Origin: Candidatus Nanopelagicus limnes
GTDB taxonomy: Bacteria > Actinomycetota > Actinomycetes > Nanopelagicales > Nanopelagicaceae
Assembly (NCBI RefSeq): GCF_002287885.2
Contig: NZ_CP016768.2
Location: forward strand, 1 to 64,000
Length of the DNA: 64,000 nt
Direction: 5' to 3'
Part shown: in pieces, positions 38,676 through 47,225 of the stretch
Layout of the letters: each line of letters starts with the position of its first letter
Position numbering within the stretch: the stretch's first letter is position 1
The notes under the pieces: generated by a model
The model's database searches: none
The model's input: only the letters and a program-made list of their open reading frames with translations
What the model was told of the DNA's origin: nothing
Program-made: the position numbers and the translations under genes

Positions 38676-39847
38676 AAGCAGTTATTTTAGCTGGGGGACG
38701 TGGGGAACGCGTCCGACCGATTACAGACACTCTACCAAAACCACTTATTCCAATTAAGGGAAAGCCAATAATTGCCCATCAACTAGAACAACTCGAAAGA
38801 ATCGGCGTTAAGGAAGTTATTGTTTTAACCGGTTATTTGGCATCAAGCGTTAAATCATATTGCAATAATTTTAGAAGCGGCTTGAAAATAACTTGCATAG
38901 AAAGTGATCCAGATGACTCACCAGCCCAAAGGTTACTTCATAGCCGTAAAAAGATTGGGGATGATTTCTTACTTATTTATTGTGACAACTATATTTTAGC
39001 TGATGCCGATATAGATGCCGTCTTGCAGAGTGAATCTGGACTTACATTCCTCATAGAACCAAGGCCTGAGGGAAATATCTCAATAAATGAATATGGTTTA
39101 CCTAAATATGATGCAGGCAATAGAAAGCCTGAGAACAAATATGTAGAGCTTGGAAACATAAGAATTCAATCAGATAAATTCATGCAGATTGTGCATGAAA
39201 CCCAAGACCTACCTCTTGCTCTTCAGAGATTTAGCCTAGAACAAGATTGCGCAGCAGTAGAAATAACTGCTGGATTTTGGAGCGTTTCAAATCTTGCTCG
39301 ATATTTGAAGTTGATTAATGATAGAAAAATTGTTCTACTTGATCGAGATGGTGTTTTACTCGAGAAAATGCCAAGACGTGAATATGTCAAAAATTTTGAA
39401 GACTACCGTCCGATGAATGAGAACTGGAATGGGTTAAGGATTTTAGGAAAATCTGGGGTCGATTTTGTAATTGCGACAAACCAACCAGGGGTTGCTACAA
39501 GGGAAGTTTCTGAAACTTTCTTGTTGAGACTTCATCAAAAAATGGTGTCTGAAATGTTAAATACTGGGATAAACGTTCTAGCGGTATATGTGTGTAAACA
39601 TCACTGGAACGATAATTGTGACTGCCGAAAACCTGAGCCGGGAATGTTATTGAATGCGATTTCTGATTTTGATATTGATAGGGATGAGACTCTCTATATT
39701 GGAGACGACGATAGGGATCTATTGGCAGCAAAAGCAGCCAACATAGAAGGCTTATTGATTGGTAACGATCATTCAGGAAATTTCCACTATCCGAATACTG
39801 AAAGTGCCCTAAAGTCCATATTGGCTGCGATTGGGGCAGTAGAGTAA
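38672..39847 (+). CDS. Fused heptose-1-phosphate nucleotidyltransferase and heptose-1,7-bisphosphate phosphatase
   Basis: A two-domain 391-residue enzyme. The N-terminal part (about 1-220) is an NTP-transferase like HddC, with LAGGRGERVRPITDTLPKPL. The C-terminal part (about 222-385) is a HAD phosphatase like GmhB, with LLDRDGVLLE, the zinc loop CKHHWNDNCDCRKPEPGML and GDDDRDLLAA. Together they would dephosphorylate C7 and activate C1, giving GDP-D-glycero-D-manno-heptose. GTG at 38672 gives the canonical start VKAVILAGG. The domains are usually separate genes. Nucleotide choice (GDP) is inferred from HddA next door. Confidence 0.87.
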   Translation: MKAVILAGGRGERVRPITDTLPKPLIPIKGKPIIAHQLEQLERIGVKEVIVLTGYLASSVKSYCNNFRSGLKITCIESDPDDSPAQRLLHSRKKIGDDFLLIYCDNYILADADIDAVLQSESGLTFLIEPRPEGNISINEYGLPKYDAGNRKPENKYVELGNIRIQSDKFMQIVHETQDLPLALQRFSLEQDCAAVEITAGFWSVSNLARYLKLINDRKIVLLDRDGVLLEKMPRREYVKNFEDYRPMNENWNGLRILGKSGVDFVIATNQPGVATREVSETFLLRLHQKMVSEMLNTGINVLAVYVCKHHWNDNCDCRKPEPGMLLNAISDFDIDRDETLYIGDDDRDLLAAKAANIEGLLIGNDHSGNFHYPNTESALKSILAAIGAVE

Positions 39848-39851
39848 CCAG

Positions 39852-40844
39852 ATGGAATTTCAAAGCGTCTTGAGCATGGCACCACTCCGTATCAGTTTTC
39901 TCGGTGGTGGATCGGATATTCCTTCTTTCTATGAAAAAAGCCCTGGGTGCGTTGTTTCTGCCGCTATTGATAAATATGTCTATGTCCACATTAAGAGGCA
40001 TGACCCGCTTTTCCAAGAGCGTTACAGAGTTTCATATTCAGAAGTCGAGCACACAAAGAATCGTGATGAGATAAAGAACTCAATTGTTCGAGCATGTCTG
40101 GAATTGTTAAATATGGATGAACCCTTACAAATTTCAACATCGGCTGACTTGCCAGCAAATTCAGGACTTGGATCATCAAGTAGCTTTGCTGTCGCATTGC
40201 TTAACGGATTACATGCTATACGCGGTGAAGAAGTTAGCCCTGTGCAGATTGCTGAGGAAGCATGCCAGGCTGAAATTGGAATCCTTAAATCTCCCATTGG
40301 CAAGCAAGATCAATATGCCGCAGCTTTTGGTGGAATGAATTATTTTGAATTCCGTGAAAATGGTTCTGTGCAAATTGAGCCTTTGTACCTTTCGAGAACC
40401 GATACAGGTAGATTTTTAGAGAAGTCACTTCTTATTTGGACAGGGCAGAGCAGAAAAGCCGATGTGATACTTGGAGACCAAGCATCGAGAGCGGAATCGA
40501 ATTTCAACCAATTATTACAAATTACCGAATTGGCGAAGAGTTTCAAAGAATTATTACTAAATTCAAATCTAGACTGGGCCGAACTTGGTTCATTGATTTC
40601 TCAAGGTTGGAAACTAAAGCAGTCCTTTAGCGACAAAATTTCGACTGATGACGTTCGTGCCATTACCGCACAACTAGATGATTTGAATTGCTACGGATAC
40701 AAACTCTTAGGTGCTGGTGGCGGTGGCTTCATTTTTGCTATTTTTGATGAAATTAGTGACAAGAATTTGGAAGGTTTGAACGATTGGCGAACCTTTAGGC
40801 CCGCCCTTGACCATGCAGGTGCGCGGATTGTTTCGGTGAATTGA
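39852..40844 (+). CDS. hddA: D-glycero-D-manno-heptose 7-phosphate kinase (GHMP family)
   Basis: Phosphorylates heptose 7-phosphate at C1 to the 1,7-bisphosphate. The 330-residue GHMP kinase has the ATP loop LPANSGLGSSSSFAVALL and the C-terminal GAGGGGFIF motif; the N terminus PLRISFLGGGSD is typical of HddA. It lies 4 bp after the fusion gene, completing the GDP-heptose set with gmhA. GDP-heptose pathways use this kinase rather than HldE. Confidence 0.88.
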   Translation: MEFQSVLSMAPLRISFLGGGSDIPSFYEKSPGCVVSAAIDKYVYVHIKRHDPLFQERYRVSYSEVEHTKNRDEIKNSIVRACLELLNMDEPLQISTSADLPANSGLGSSSSFAVALLNGLHAIRGEEVSPVQIAEEACQAEIGILKSPIGKQDQYAAAFGGMNYFEFRENGSVQIEPLYLSRTDTGRFLEKSLLIWTGQSRKADVILGDQASRAESNFNQLLQITELAKSFKELLLNSNLDWAELGSLISQGWKLKQSFSDKISTDDVRAITAQLDDLNCYGYKLLGAGGGGFIFAIFDEISDKNLEGLNDWRTFRPALDHAGARIVSVN

Positions 40845-40846
40845 AT

Positions 40847-41770
40847 ATGAATAGCCAAAAGCAAACTTTAGTAATTACTGGTTCATGTGGTTTTGTCGGT
40901 GAAAAGCTCGCAACCAAGGCTATTGCCGAAGGATTCGATGTGATTGGCATTGATATTAAGAAAAGTACAAATCTGGATTGCAGACAACTAGAAATAAATC
41001 TCATAAGTCAGGACTTTTACGACAAAATTCCAGCAGGATCTACAATTATCCATTTGGCGTCTCTCTCTACCGATTCACTTTGCCGAGAAAATCCTATTTT
41101 GGCAATTGATGCAAATCTTCGGGCAACGTCATTGGCGCTCGAAAACGCAAAGAAATCAAATGCAAAGCACTTTCTATTTGCATCTTCAGAATGGGTCTAT
41201 CCAGAGCACCCAGAAGTTACTGAACAAAGAGAGAGCGATCACTTAGATTTAGCGGATCTTGACTCTCTCTACGCTATGACTAAATTATTTGGTGAATCCT
41301 TAATTAGATCTACTTCTTTAGTCCCCTACACAATCCTTAGATTCGGAATAGTTTATGGTCCACGAAAAATCCCTGGTTCTTCCGCTGAAAGTATCGCACT
41401 AAAGGTTTATTCAGGAGATGAGATAAGTGTTGGGTCTAAGGAAACGGCTCGCCGTTTCATTTTCATTGATGATCTAATTGCAGGAATCTTGCAAGCAGCT
41501 TCAAAGGGTCCCGATTTACTTGACACCAAGATATTGAATCTGGCTGGTTCGGAATTAGTGACTTTGGATCAGATTGTTTCTGCGACCAATGAAATACTTG
41601 GAGAGTCTTCGGTAATTATTGATAGTGGGAAAATGGCAAGCATAAGAAATCCGCTGATTGAAGAGATGTCAAAAATTTTAGAATGGAGTCCTAAGATAAA
41701 CATCCGACAAGGTCTAGAAAGTTGTCTAAAAGCTATGACTAGCGACAATGGAAAGGGGAAACATGAATAA
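40847..41770 (+). CDS. NAD-dependent epimerase/dehydratase (third SDR)
   Basis: A 307-residue extended SDR with GSCGFVG cofactor loop, SSEWVYP and an intact YAMTK catalytic pair. The ATG at 40847 is chosen over a TTG at 40841. It overlaps the next gene's start region. It probably sets a stereocentre or reduces the keto group of the heptose-derived sugar. Exact step unknown. Confidence 0.8.
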   Translation: MNSQKQTLVITGSCGFVGEKLATKAIAEGFDVIGIDIKKSTNLDCRQLEINLISQDFYDKIPAGSTIIHLASLSTDSLCRENPILAIDANLRATSLALENAKKSNAKHFLFASSEWVYPEHPEVTEQRESDHLDLADLDSLYAMTKLFGESLIRSTSLVPYTILRFGIVYGPRKIPGSSAESIALKVYSGDEISVGSKETARRFIFIDDLIAGILQAASKGPDLLDTKILNLAGSELVTLDQIVSATNEILGESSVIIDSGKMASIRNPLIEEMSKILEWSPKINIRQGLESCLKAMTSDNGKGKHE

Positions 41771-42497
41771 ACCATGGGATGAAGAGTTTGAGGTTTGGCG
41801 AAATAGTTTCTTAGAGATTCAAGCAAAAGATATAGAATTTAGCAATTTATCTAAAGCTTGGATGCAGAAAGCCGTAGATAACAAGTTTAGTTATCAGTTT
41901 GATTGGATGGGTGTACCAATTATTCAGATGCCTGGCGACCTCGTAATATTTCAAGAAATAGTTTGGAAAACACGTCCAGACCTAATAATTGAAACTGGAG
42001 TTGCCCGCGGTGGTTCGCTTATTTTTTGGGCTTCCATGCAGACGCTATGTGGAATAGATGGAAAAGTATTAGGGGTAGATATTGATATTCGAGATCATGC
42101 TAAAAGGGCAATTTCAGGATCTCAATTCAACCAACAGATACAACTATTGCAAGGCAGTTCAACAGACCTTGACGTTTTTGACGAAGTAAAAAAATTTGCA
42201 TCACCATTCAAGAGAATTATGGTTGTGCTAGATTCAAACCATACGCATGAACATGTTCTGGATGAATTAAAACTTTATGCCGATCTTGTTTCCCCCGGAT
42301 GCATGCTTTTAGTCCTGGATACCGTGATTGATGATTTGAATGTTGATCTGGATAGACCATGGGGACCTGGTGCAAGTCCGAAATCAGCTGTTATCGAACA
42401 CATGAAATCTAGGCAGGGCCTCTTCAAAAATTTGCCAGAATTTGAAAACAGAGCAACTCTTACAGTTGCACCTAATGGCTATTGGCTAAGATTGTGA
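41763..42497 (+). CDS. CmcI / rhamnosyl O-methyltransferase family protein
   Basis: A 244-residue protein of the cephalosporin-hydroxylase family, SAM-dependent O-methyltransferases including mycobacterial rhamnosyl methyltransferases. It has the SAM site LIIETGVARGGSLIFWAS, acidic GVDIDIR and metal-like DSNHTHEHV. The ATG at 41763 is preferred because AAAGGGGAA lies directly upstream; an ATG at 41748 overlaps more. It probably methylates a sugar hydroxyl. Confidence 0.82.
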   Translation: MNKPWDEEFEVWRNSFLEIQAKDIEFSNLSKAWMQKAVDNKFSYQFDWMGVPIIQMPGDLVIFQEIVWKTRPDLIIETGVARGGSLIFWASMQTLCGIDGKVLGVDIDIRDHAKRAISGSQFNQQIQLLQGSSTDLDVFDEVKKFASPFKRIMVVLDSNHTHEHVLDELKLYADLVSPGCMLLVLDTVIDDLNVDLDRPWGPGASPKSAVIEHMKSRQGLFKNLPEFENRATLTVAPNGYWLRL

Positions 42498-42525
42498 AAG
42501 CTAGAGTAAATTCTGCAAGAATTAT

Positions 42526-43422
42526 TCAAAACCTTTCAATTCTAGGGTCAGGTATTACACATTTAATTGATGAGTTAGGAATTACGCAAAGAGTCCTAAT
42601 TTGAGCATTAGCGGAAATGTAAAGTGCAAAAGATGACATCCCTACAACCAAATCACTTTTTGCTAGGTCTATTTCAAGCGAATTCTTGCTAACAAAATAG
42701 TTTAATTTCTCCTTTAGGCTGACTGGAATTAAAGATGTGTATTTTTCAGCCGTCTCTGAGGGGTGTGGTCTGATGGTCAATACAATATTTTGCAAATTAC
42801 CAAATTGATTTATTCGCTCAAGAAAATAAATAAAGCTTTCTTGCTCTGTATAACCATAAAAATTGGCATCACCATGCGTACGTTCGCAATTCGTCGATAT
42901 ATTTTCTCCAACAAAAAGAATCTGTAGTTTTGTTCTTACTTTATTGCCTAAATAACTGTGTCGCAATTTATAAACTTTGTTTATTACCTCGTCTAAATAA
43001 TAGTTATGGATTATCGATACTGGAATCTTACAAAAAGTTTTTAAAGCTAATTCCGAAGCAAAGTGATCAGTTACCCATATCTCATTGGGAAGGATTAATT
43101 GGTTTCTGTATAACAATCTTTCACGGTAATTAATCCAATGGTCTAATAAAACTACGCTGTGAGGACCTTCAAGATCTTTGAATCTTTTGAGTGCGCTAAT
43201 TTCAATGTCGCTAGCCCAGCTCGTTGTTGTGATGATTGAATTGGCTGAGGAAATTGCACTCTCAATTTTAATATTTTTAAAGGTTTCTATTTTCTTGCTG
43301 AATATTTCCAATGCGGGACCTTCAACTGAAAAAACAAATCTAGATTGATCTTCTTGCCGTGCCACCCAGCTCGACAAAACTTGTGCGCCACCTGCATCAT
43401 GTGCCACGATCAACGTCTTCAT
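42526..43422 (-). CDS. Putative GT-B-like glycosyltransferase, function uncertain
   Basis: A 298-residue protein not assigned with confidence. It begins with a Rossmann-like strand (KTLIVAHDAGGAQVLSSW) and has a second half with ILFVGEN, IRPHPSE and a late VVGMSSFALYISA. This order resembles the donor-binding half of GT-B sugar transferases and of capsule-type transferases (PHP motif). It is transcribed leftward, convergent with the methyltransferase and 13 bp downstream of the aminotransferase. Confidence 0.55.
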   Translation of the reverse strand: MKTLIVAHDAGGAQVLSSWVARQEDQSRFVFSVEGPALEIFSKKIETFKNIKIESAISSANSIITTTSWASDIEISALKRFKDLEGPHSVVLLDHWINYRERLLYRNQLILPNEIWVTDHFASELALKTFCKIPVSIIHNYYLDEVINKVYKLRHSYLGNKVRTKLQILFVGENISTNCERTHGDANFYGYTEQESFIYFLERINQFGNLQNIVLTIRPHPSETAEKYTSLIPVSLKEKLNYFVSKNSLEIDLAKSDLVVGMSSFALYISANAQIRTLCVIPNSSIKCVIPDPRIERF

Positions 43423-43435
43423 TTAAATATTTAGG

Positions 43436-44668
43436 TCACTTAACGTATTTAGCTAACACTGTTGCCATTGAATTAGCAATTTTACGAGAAGTTTGTCCTT
43501 TCAATGCATATCCACCCATATAGAATCCTAGATAAGAAACCTCTTGTAATTCTTCTGCAATTGGGCATAATCCCTTCGAATAATCTGTTTTAACAGTTTC
43601 GAGCGTCCATGGAAATCCGGTAGACCCATAAGCGATTTTTTGCTGAAAAATTGGTAAGAGATGTAGGTTTTGATATTTTGTGGAGATACCAAGAATTCCA
43701 TTTTTCTTTAGTTCTTCTGCAAGAATAAATTTGTTCACTCTCATTTTGTCTTTAACAATTTTAAGTGGGTAAACATAATACGCATGCGTATTTTCTTGCG
43801 GCACTTTTGGTGTAACGATACCAGGCAGATCCTTAAGAATTTGATTAAACTCTGACGCGTTTTCTTGTCTCTGGTTAACAATACTTTTCAGTTTCTTAAG
43901 TTGCTCTATGCCAATAGCCGCTTCAATTTCTCCCATTCTAAAATTGTAGCCAACGATATTTATGAGATTTTTTGAATTATCTGTCTCAATTACTGATTCA
44001 CCATGGTTTCTGATTAACCTAATCCTTTCCGCAAGGTCCGGATTGTTTGTGACAACCATCCCACCTTCACCAGTATGGATATGTTTATGATAGTTGAGAC
44101 TAAAAACTCCGATATCGGCTATAGTTCCTGCAAACTTGTTTTGATAAAGTGCTCCTGGTGCTTGGGATGTGTCTGATATAACCCTTAATTTATAACGAGT
44201 TGCTAAATTCATAATTTCAATCATTTCGCAAGATTGTCCGAATATGTCAACAGCTAAAATCGCCTTAGTTCTTGGGGTGATTTTGGAGGCGATACTTGTC
44301 GCAGAAATGCAAAAAGTGTCGGGATCTATATCTGCAAAAATCGGAATTGCATTCCAATGTAAAATTGCCATGGCAGTTGCTGACATTGTCCAAGGCGATG
44401 TTATAACTTCGTCTCCAGGTTCTATTCCGATGGCGCCTAGGGCTGCAATTAATCCAGATGTAGCCGAATTCACTGATAACGCATGATTTGTTTCAAAATA
44501 ACTTGCCCATTTTTCTTCAAATTCTTGAATCTTTTTACCGCCATTAAAGTCCGGATGTTTCGAACCCAGAAATCTTGAAAGCTCGCCTGATCTCATAACA
44601 GATTTCACGGCTCGCATCTCTTTCTTACCTATGCTGTTATGCGGTTCAAAGCATTTGTTAATGTTCAT
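43436..44668 (-). CDS. DegT/DnrJ/EryC1 sugar aminotransferase
   Basis: PLP-dependent transaminase of 410 residues, with SATSGLIAAL, the PLP-phosphate/ring contact DTSQAPGA and the lysine in SLNYHKHIHTGEGGM. It differs from PseC and is on the opposite strand, between a transferase and a Gfo/Idh oxidoreductase. Together with that oxidoreductase it could install an amino group on a second sugar nucleotide. Substrate not known. Confidence 0.87.
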   Translation of the reverse strand: MNINKCFEPHNSIGKKEMRAVKSVMRSGELSRFLGSKHPDFNGGKKIQEFEEKWASYFETNHALSVNSATSGLIAALGAIGIEPGDEVITSPWTMSATAMAILHWNAIPIFADIDPDTFCISATSIASKITPRTKAILAVDIFGQSCEMIEIMNLATRYKLRVISDTSQAPGALYQNKFAGTIADIGVFSLNYHKHIHTGEGGMVVTNNPDLAERIRLIRNHGESVIETDNSKNLINIVGYNFRMGEIEAAIGIEQLKKLKSIVNQRQENASEFNQILKDLPGIVTPKVPQENTHAYYVYPLKIVKDKMRVNKFILAEELKKNGILGISTKYQNLHLLPIFQQKIAYGSTGFPWTLETVKTDYSKGLCPIAEELQEVSYLGFYMGGYALKGQTSRKIANSMATVLAKYVK

Positions 44669-44700
44669 TTTTCCCTCTCATCAAAAAATCAATCCAATCC

Positions 44701-45657
44701 TTAAATGATGGGATTTAGAACAGAAATAGTTTGCAGGGCCCGCTCTCCTGAACAGACTGCGAATTTCTTACCACTTAAGTAATTGTTAATTTGATTTAGT
44801 ACATCGGTTTGTAATTCGCCTATTTCGATAGGAAATTCTTGTGCCATGGTCTCAAGCATACTATTATTTTTAAAAATTATATCGTTGATGCAATTTCTCA
44901 CCGTAAAACCACCTATCTCTCTACTCAATTCAAAACTAAAATCTTTGAAGAAAATTCTGAATCCATTTACTTTCGCTCCCCCGCATTCTATTGGCGTTAC
45001 ACTTACAGACCCATTTGGGAATAACAATATTCCGTGGGGGTTATCCGGGTCTGAATCGTCAAAATCTCGTGGGTTAAATCTAACAAACTTATCTGCTGGT
45101 CCCAATAAGAATTCGAGTAAGTTAACAAAATGCGAACCGTTATTTAGCAATCCTCCTTGATACCAGATGTTTCCACTGAAAGAACCAGATATATCCTGTT
45201 TATCTAGCCATTCTTTGAAATTCAATGTACCTTGGCTTGAATTTCTCATGTAATTCACGAAAAGCTTGGTTCCATTTTCTTGGCATAATCGGATGATTTT
45301 TGAAGCTTCTTCGACATTTTTAGCTAAAGGTTTTTCTATGAGGATTACTCGCAAAGTCTTAGCGCCTAATAGTTCTTCGACTAGGCTAAGTCTTACTTGA
45401 GTCGGGGTTGAAATGATAGCTAATTCTGGTGAAGTGCTTGTAAGCGCTTCATTAACATTGGCAAAACTTCTTGATATAAAGCTTTTTTCAAAAATTTTCC
45501 GTACGTTACTATCTGAATCTACTCCAGCGGCTAACTTAAAATTACGACTGTTGTTTACTGCCCCTGCGTGACTAAGTTTGGATTTTGAATCTGATCTCGC
45601 TAAGTCATACCCCATGCCCATTTTTCCAAGTCCTATAACGAGCGTAGAAATTTGCAA
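44701..45657 (-). CDS. Gfo/Idh/MocA family oxidoreductase
   Basis: NAD(P)-dependent sugar oxidoreductase of 318 residues. The N-terminal Rossmann domain has VIGLGKMGMGYD; EKPLAKN carries the conserved Lys, followed by a C-terminal beta-sheet domain. It is probably co-transcribed with the aminotransferase 32 bp downstream, suggesting oxidation then amination of a sugar nucleotide. Divergent from pseF. Confidence 0.82.
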   Translation of the reverse strand: MQISTLVIGLGKMGMGYDLARSDSKSKLSHAGAVNNSRNFKLAAGVDSDSNVRKIFEKSFISRSFANVNEALTSTSPELAIISTPTQVRLSLVEELLGAKTLRVILIEKPLAKNVEEASKIIRLCQENGTKLFVNYMRNSSQGTLNFKEWLDKQDISGSFSGNIWYQGGLLNNGSHFVNLLEFLLGPADKFVRFNPRDFDDSDPDNPHGILLFPNGSVSVTPIECGGAKVNGFRIFFKDFSFELSREIGGFTVRNCINDIIFKNNSMLETMAQEFPIEIGELQTDVLNQINNYLSGKKFAVCSGERALQTISVLNPII

Positions 45658-45746
45658 GAATTCTCCAATTTTTGACCAAATTTACAAGTTGAATCGTACT
45701 ATTGAGAAACACTATAGTTAGTACATTCCAGATGGAGACAAGCCAA

Positions 45747-46454
45747 ATGAATTCAAGAATTGCAGTTATTCCTGCAAGAGGTGGCTCCAAGAGACTACCC
45801 GGCAAGAATATACGCACGATGGAGGGAATCCCTCTTATCGGTCGGACCATTAGCTTACTCTTAGAAAGTAATTTTTTTGATGAAGTGTTTGTTACCACCG
45901 ATAATCAAGAGATTGCGAAAATTTCCAAGGAATTTGGTGCCACCATCCCATTTCTTCGAGACAAGAACCTCTCGGACGATTTCACTCCAACCCAACCTGT
46001 TATTAGTAATTTCTTATCTGAACTTAGCTCCAAATTAGCAATTGATCCTGAATTCTGCTGTTGTGTATATTCCTCGGCATTCATGCTTCCAAAGCATGTT
46101 TTTTCGGAAACATTCAATCTTTTGACTGCAAAAAACGATTGTGATTTTGTAGCGACCATTCTTAAATATTCGCACCCAATTCAAAGAGCAATGACTCTAA
46201 ATAAGGTTACAAACGCTGTAACTTTTTTGAATCCGGAAAATTTGGCTACTAGAACCCAGGATTTAGCTGAGACTTACTTTGATGCAGGTCAGCTATATTG
46301 GGGAAGAAGTAAGGCTTGGAAAGAAATGCGCCCTATTTTTGATAAAACAACCGTGGGCTATCCACTAGAATTGAACTCAGTTGTTGACTTAGATTCACAA
46401 GATGACTGGCTCAAAGCCGAAGAATTGTTCAAGGTTCGGAATTTTCAACAATGA
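45747..46454 (+). CDS. pseF: Pseudaminic acid cytidylyltransferase, PseF
   Basis: Activates the nonulosonic acid with CTP, giving CMP-pseudaminate. The 235-residue protein starts with the NeuA/PseF signature AVIPARGGSKRLPGKN and has TTDNQEIA and a C-terminal DLDSQDDW. The ATG at 45747 with GGAG at 45734-45737 is preferred over an upstream ATG at 45702. It lies about 17.5 kb from pseI, separated by the oxidase/E1 and heptose modules. Confidence 0.88.
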   Translation: MNSRIAVIPARGGSKRLPGKNIRTMEGIPLIGRTISLLLESNFFDEVFVTTDNQEIAKISKEFGATIPFLRDKNLSDDFTPTQPVISNFLSELSSKLAIDPEFCCCVYSSAFMLPKHVFSETFNLLTAKNDCDFVATILKYSHPIQRAMTLNKVTNAVTFLNPENLATRTQDLAETYFDAGQLYWGRSKAWKEMRPIFDKTTVGYPLELNSVVDLDSQDDWLKAEELFKVRNFQQ

Positions 46455-46496
46455 TTGAACCAATTACATCAAACTTAAGCCTAATTTTTTATTACT

Positions 46497-47225
46497 ATGA
46501 ATAATAGTAGTCTGAGATTTGCTGTACTCACATCTACAAATTTTCCACTTAAAGAGTACATCTTCGCAAAGCTTTTATCAGCGAATTTACTACCTGATGT
46601 TATATTTGCAAAAGAAAATGGAATTAATCAAACGGATCAAGGCTTACTAAAGAATCGATTTGAATCCCTGATAAGAAAATCAAATAATGGAAACACTTCA
46701 AATATGTTTTCAGAGGTAAACATCGCGACTTTTGGTGATCCCGAAGTGCAGAAAATTCTAGTCGAAAAAGATATTAAATTTGCAGTAAACCTTGGATTAG
46801 GAGAAAAATTGAAATCGAAAGATCTATTAGAACTCGACATGGGTGTTATAAGTTGCCATCCTGGGAGATTGCCAGATTATAGGGGTTCAATGTGTCCTGA
46901 ATGGGCTTTATTGCAAGGAATGCCAATATATAATTCCATTTTTAAAATGAATCATGAATATGACGAAGGACCAGTGTTGCTGGAAAAGGAAGTGGTATTG
47001 AATTATCCAATTAGTTATGAAGATTTCAGAACAAAAATCTTCACGGAAGGCGTAGAACTTCTTACGGAAGCCATTTCTTCATTGATTTCTTCCAAGCTAT
47101 CTACGGCTAATTTTAGGGACCAAGGTGTCGGCACTACATTTAGACCAATGAATTCTGATACGTTTAACACCATAAAAGAGAGATTTTTTACAATTGATAC
47201 TTCTAGTGAGGAAAGTTTAGAATGA
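46497..47225 (+). CDS. Second formyltransferase-family protein (catalytic Asn replaced)
   Basis: A 242-residue formyltransferase-fold protein with SCHPGRLPDYRG and MNHEYDEGP. His121 and Asp156 keep the normal 35-residue spacing, but the usual Asn two residues before the His is Ser119. It may be a divergent N-formyl or hydroxymethyl transferase. The stop overlaps the amidotransferase start by 4 bp (ATGA), linking it to the nitrogen-adding genes that follow. Confidence 0.7.
   Translation: MNNSSLRFAVLTSTNFPLKEYIFAKLLSANLLPDVIFAKENGINQTDQGLLKNRFESLIRKSNNGNTSNMFSEVNIATFGDPEVQKILVEKDIKFAVNLGLGEKLKSKDLLELDMGVISCHPGRLPDYRGSMCPEWALLQGMPIYNSIFKMNHEYDEGPVLLEKEVVLNYPISYEDFRTKIFTEGVELLTEAISSLISSKLSTANFRDQGVGTTFRPMNSDTFNTIKERFFTIDTSSEESLE

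Noticed and set aside
39495-40016. A 173-codon open frame on the minus strand
   Set aside because: It is antisense to the well-supported nucleotidyltransferase-phosphatase and hddA genes, and its translation is low-complexity with no recognisable motifs.
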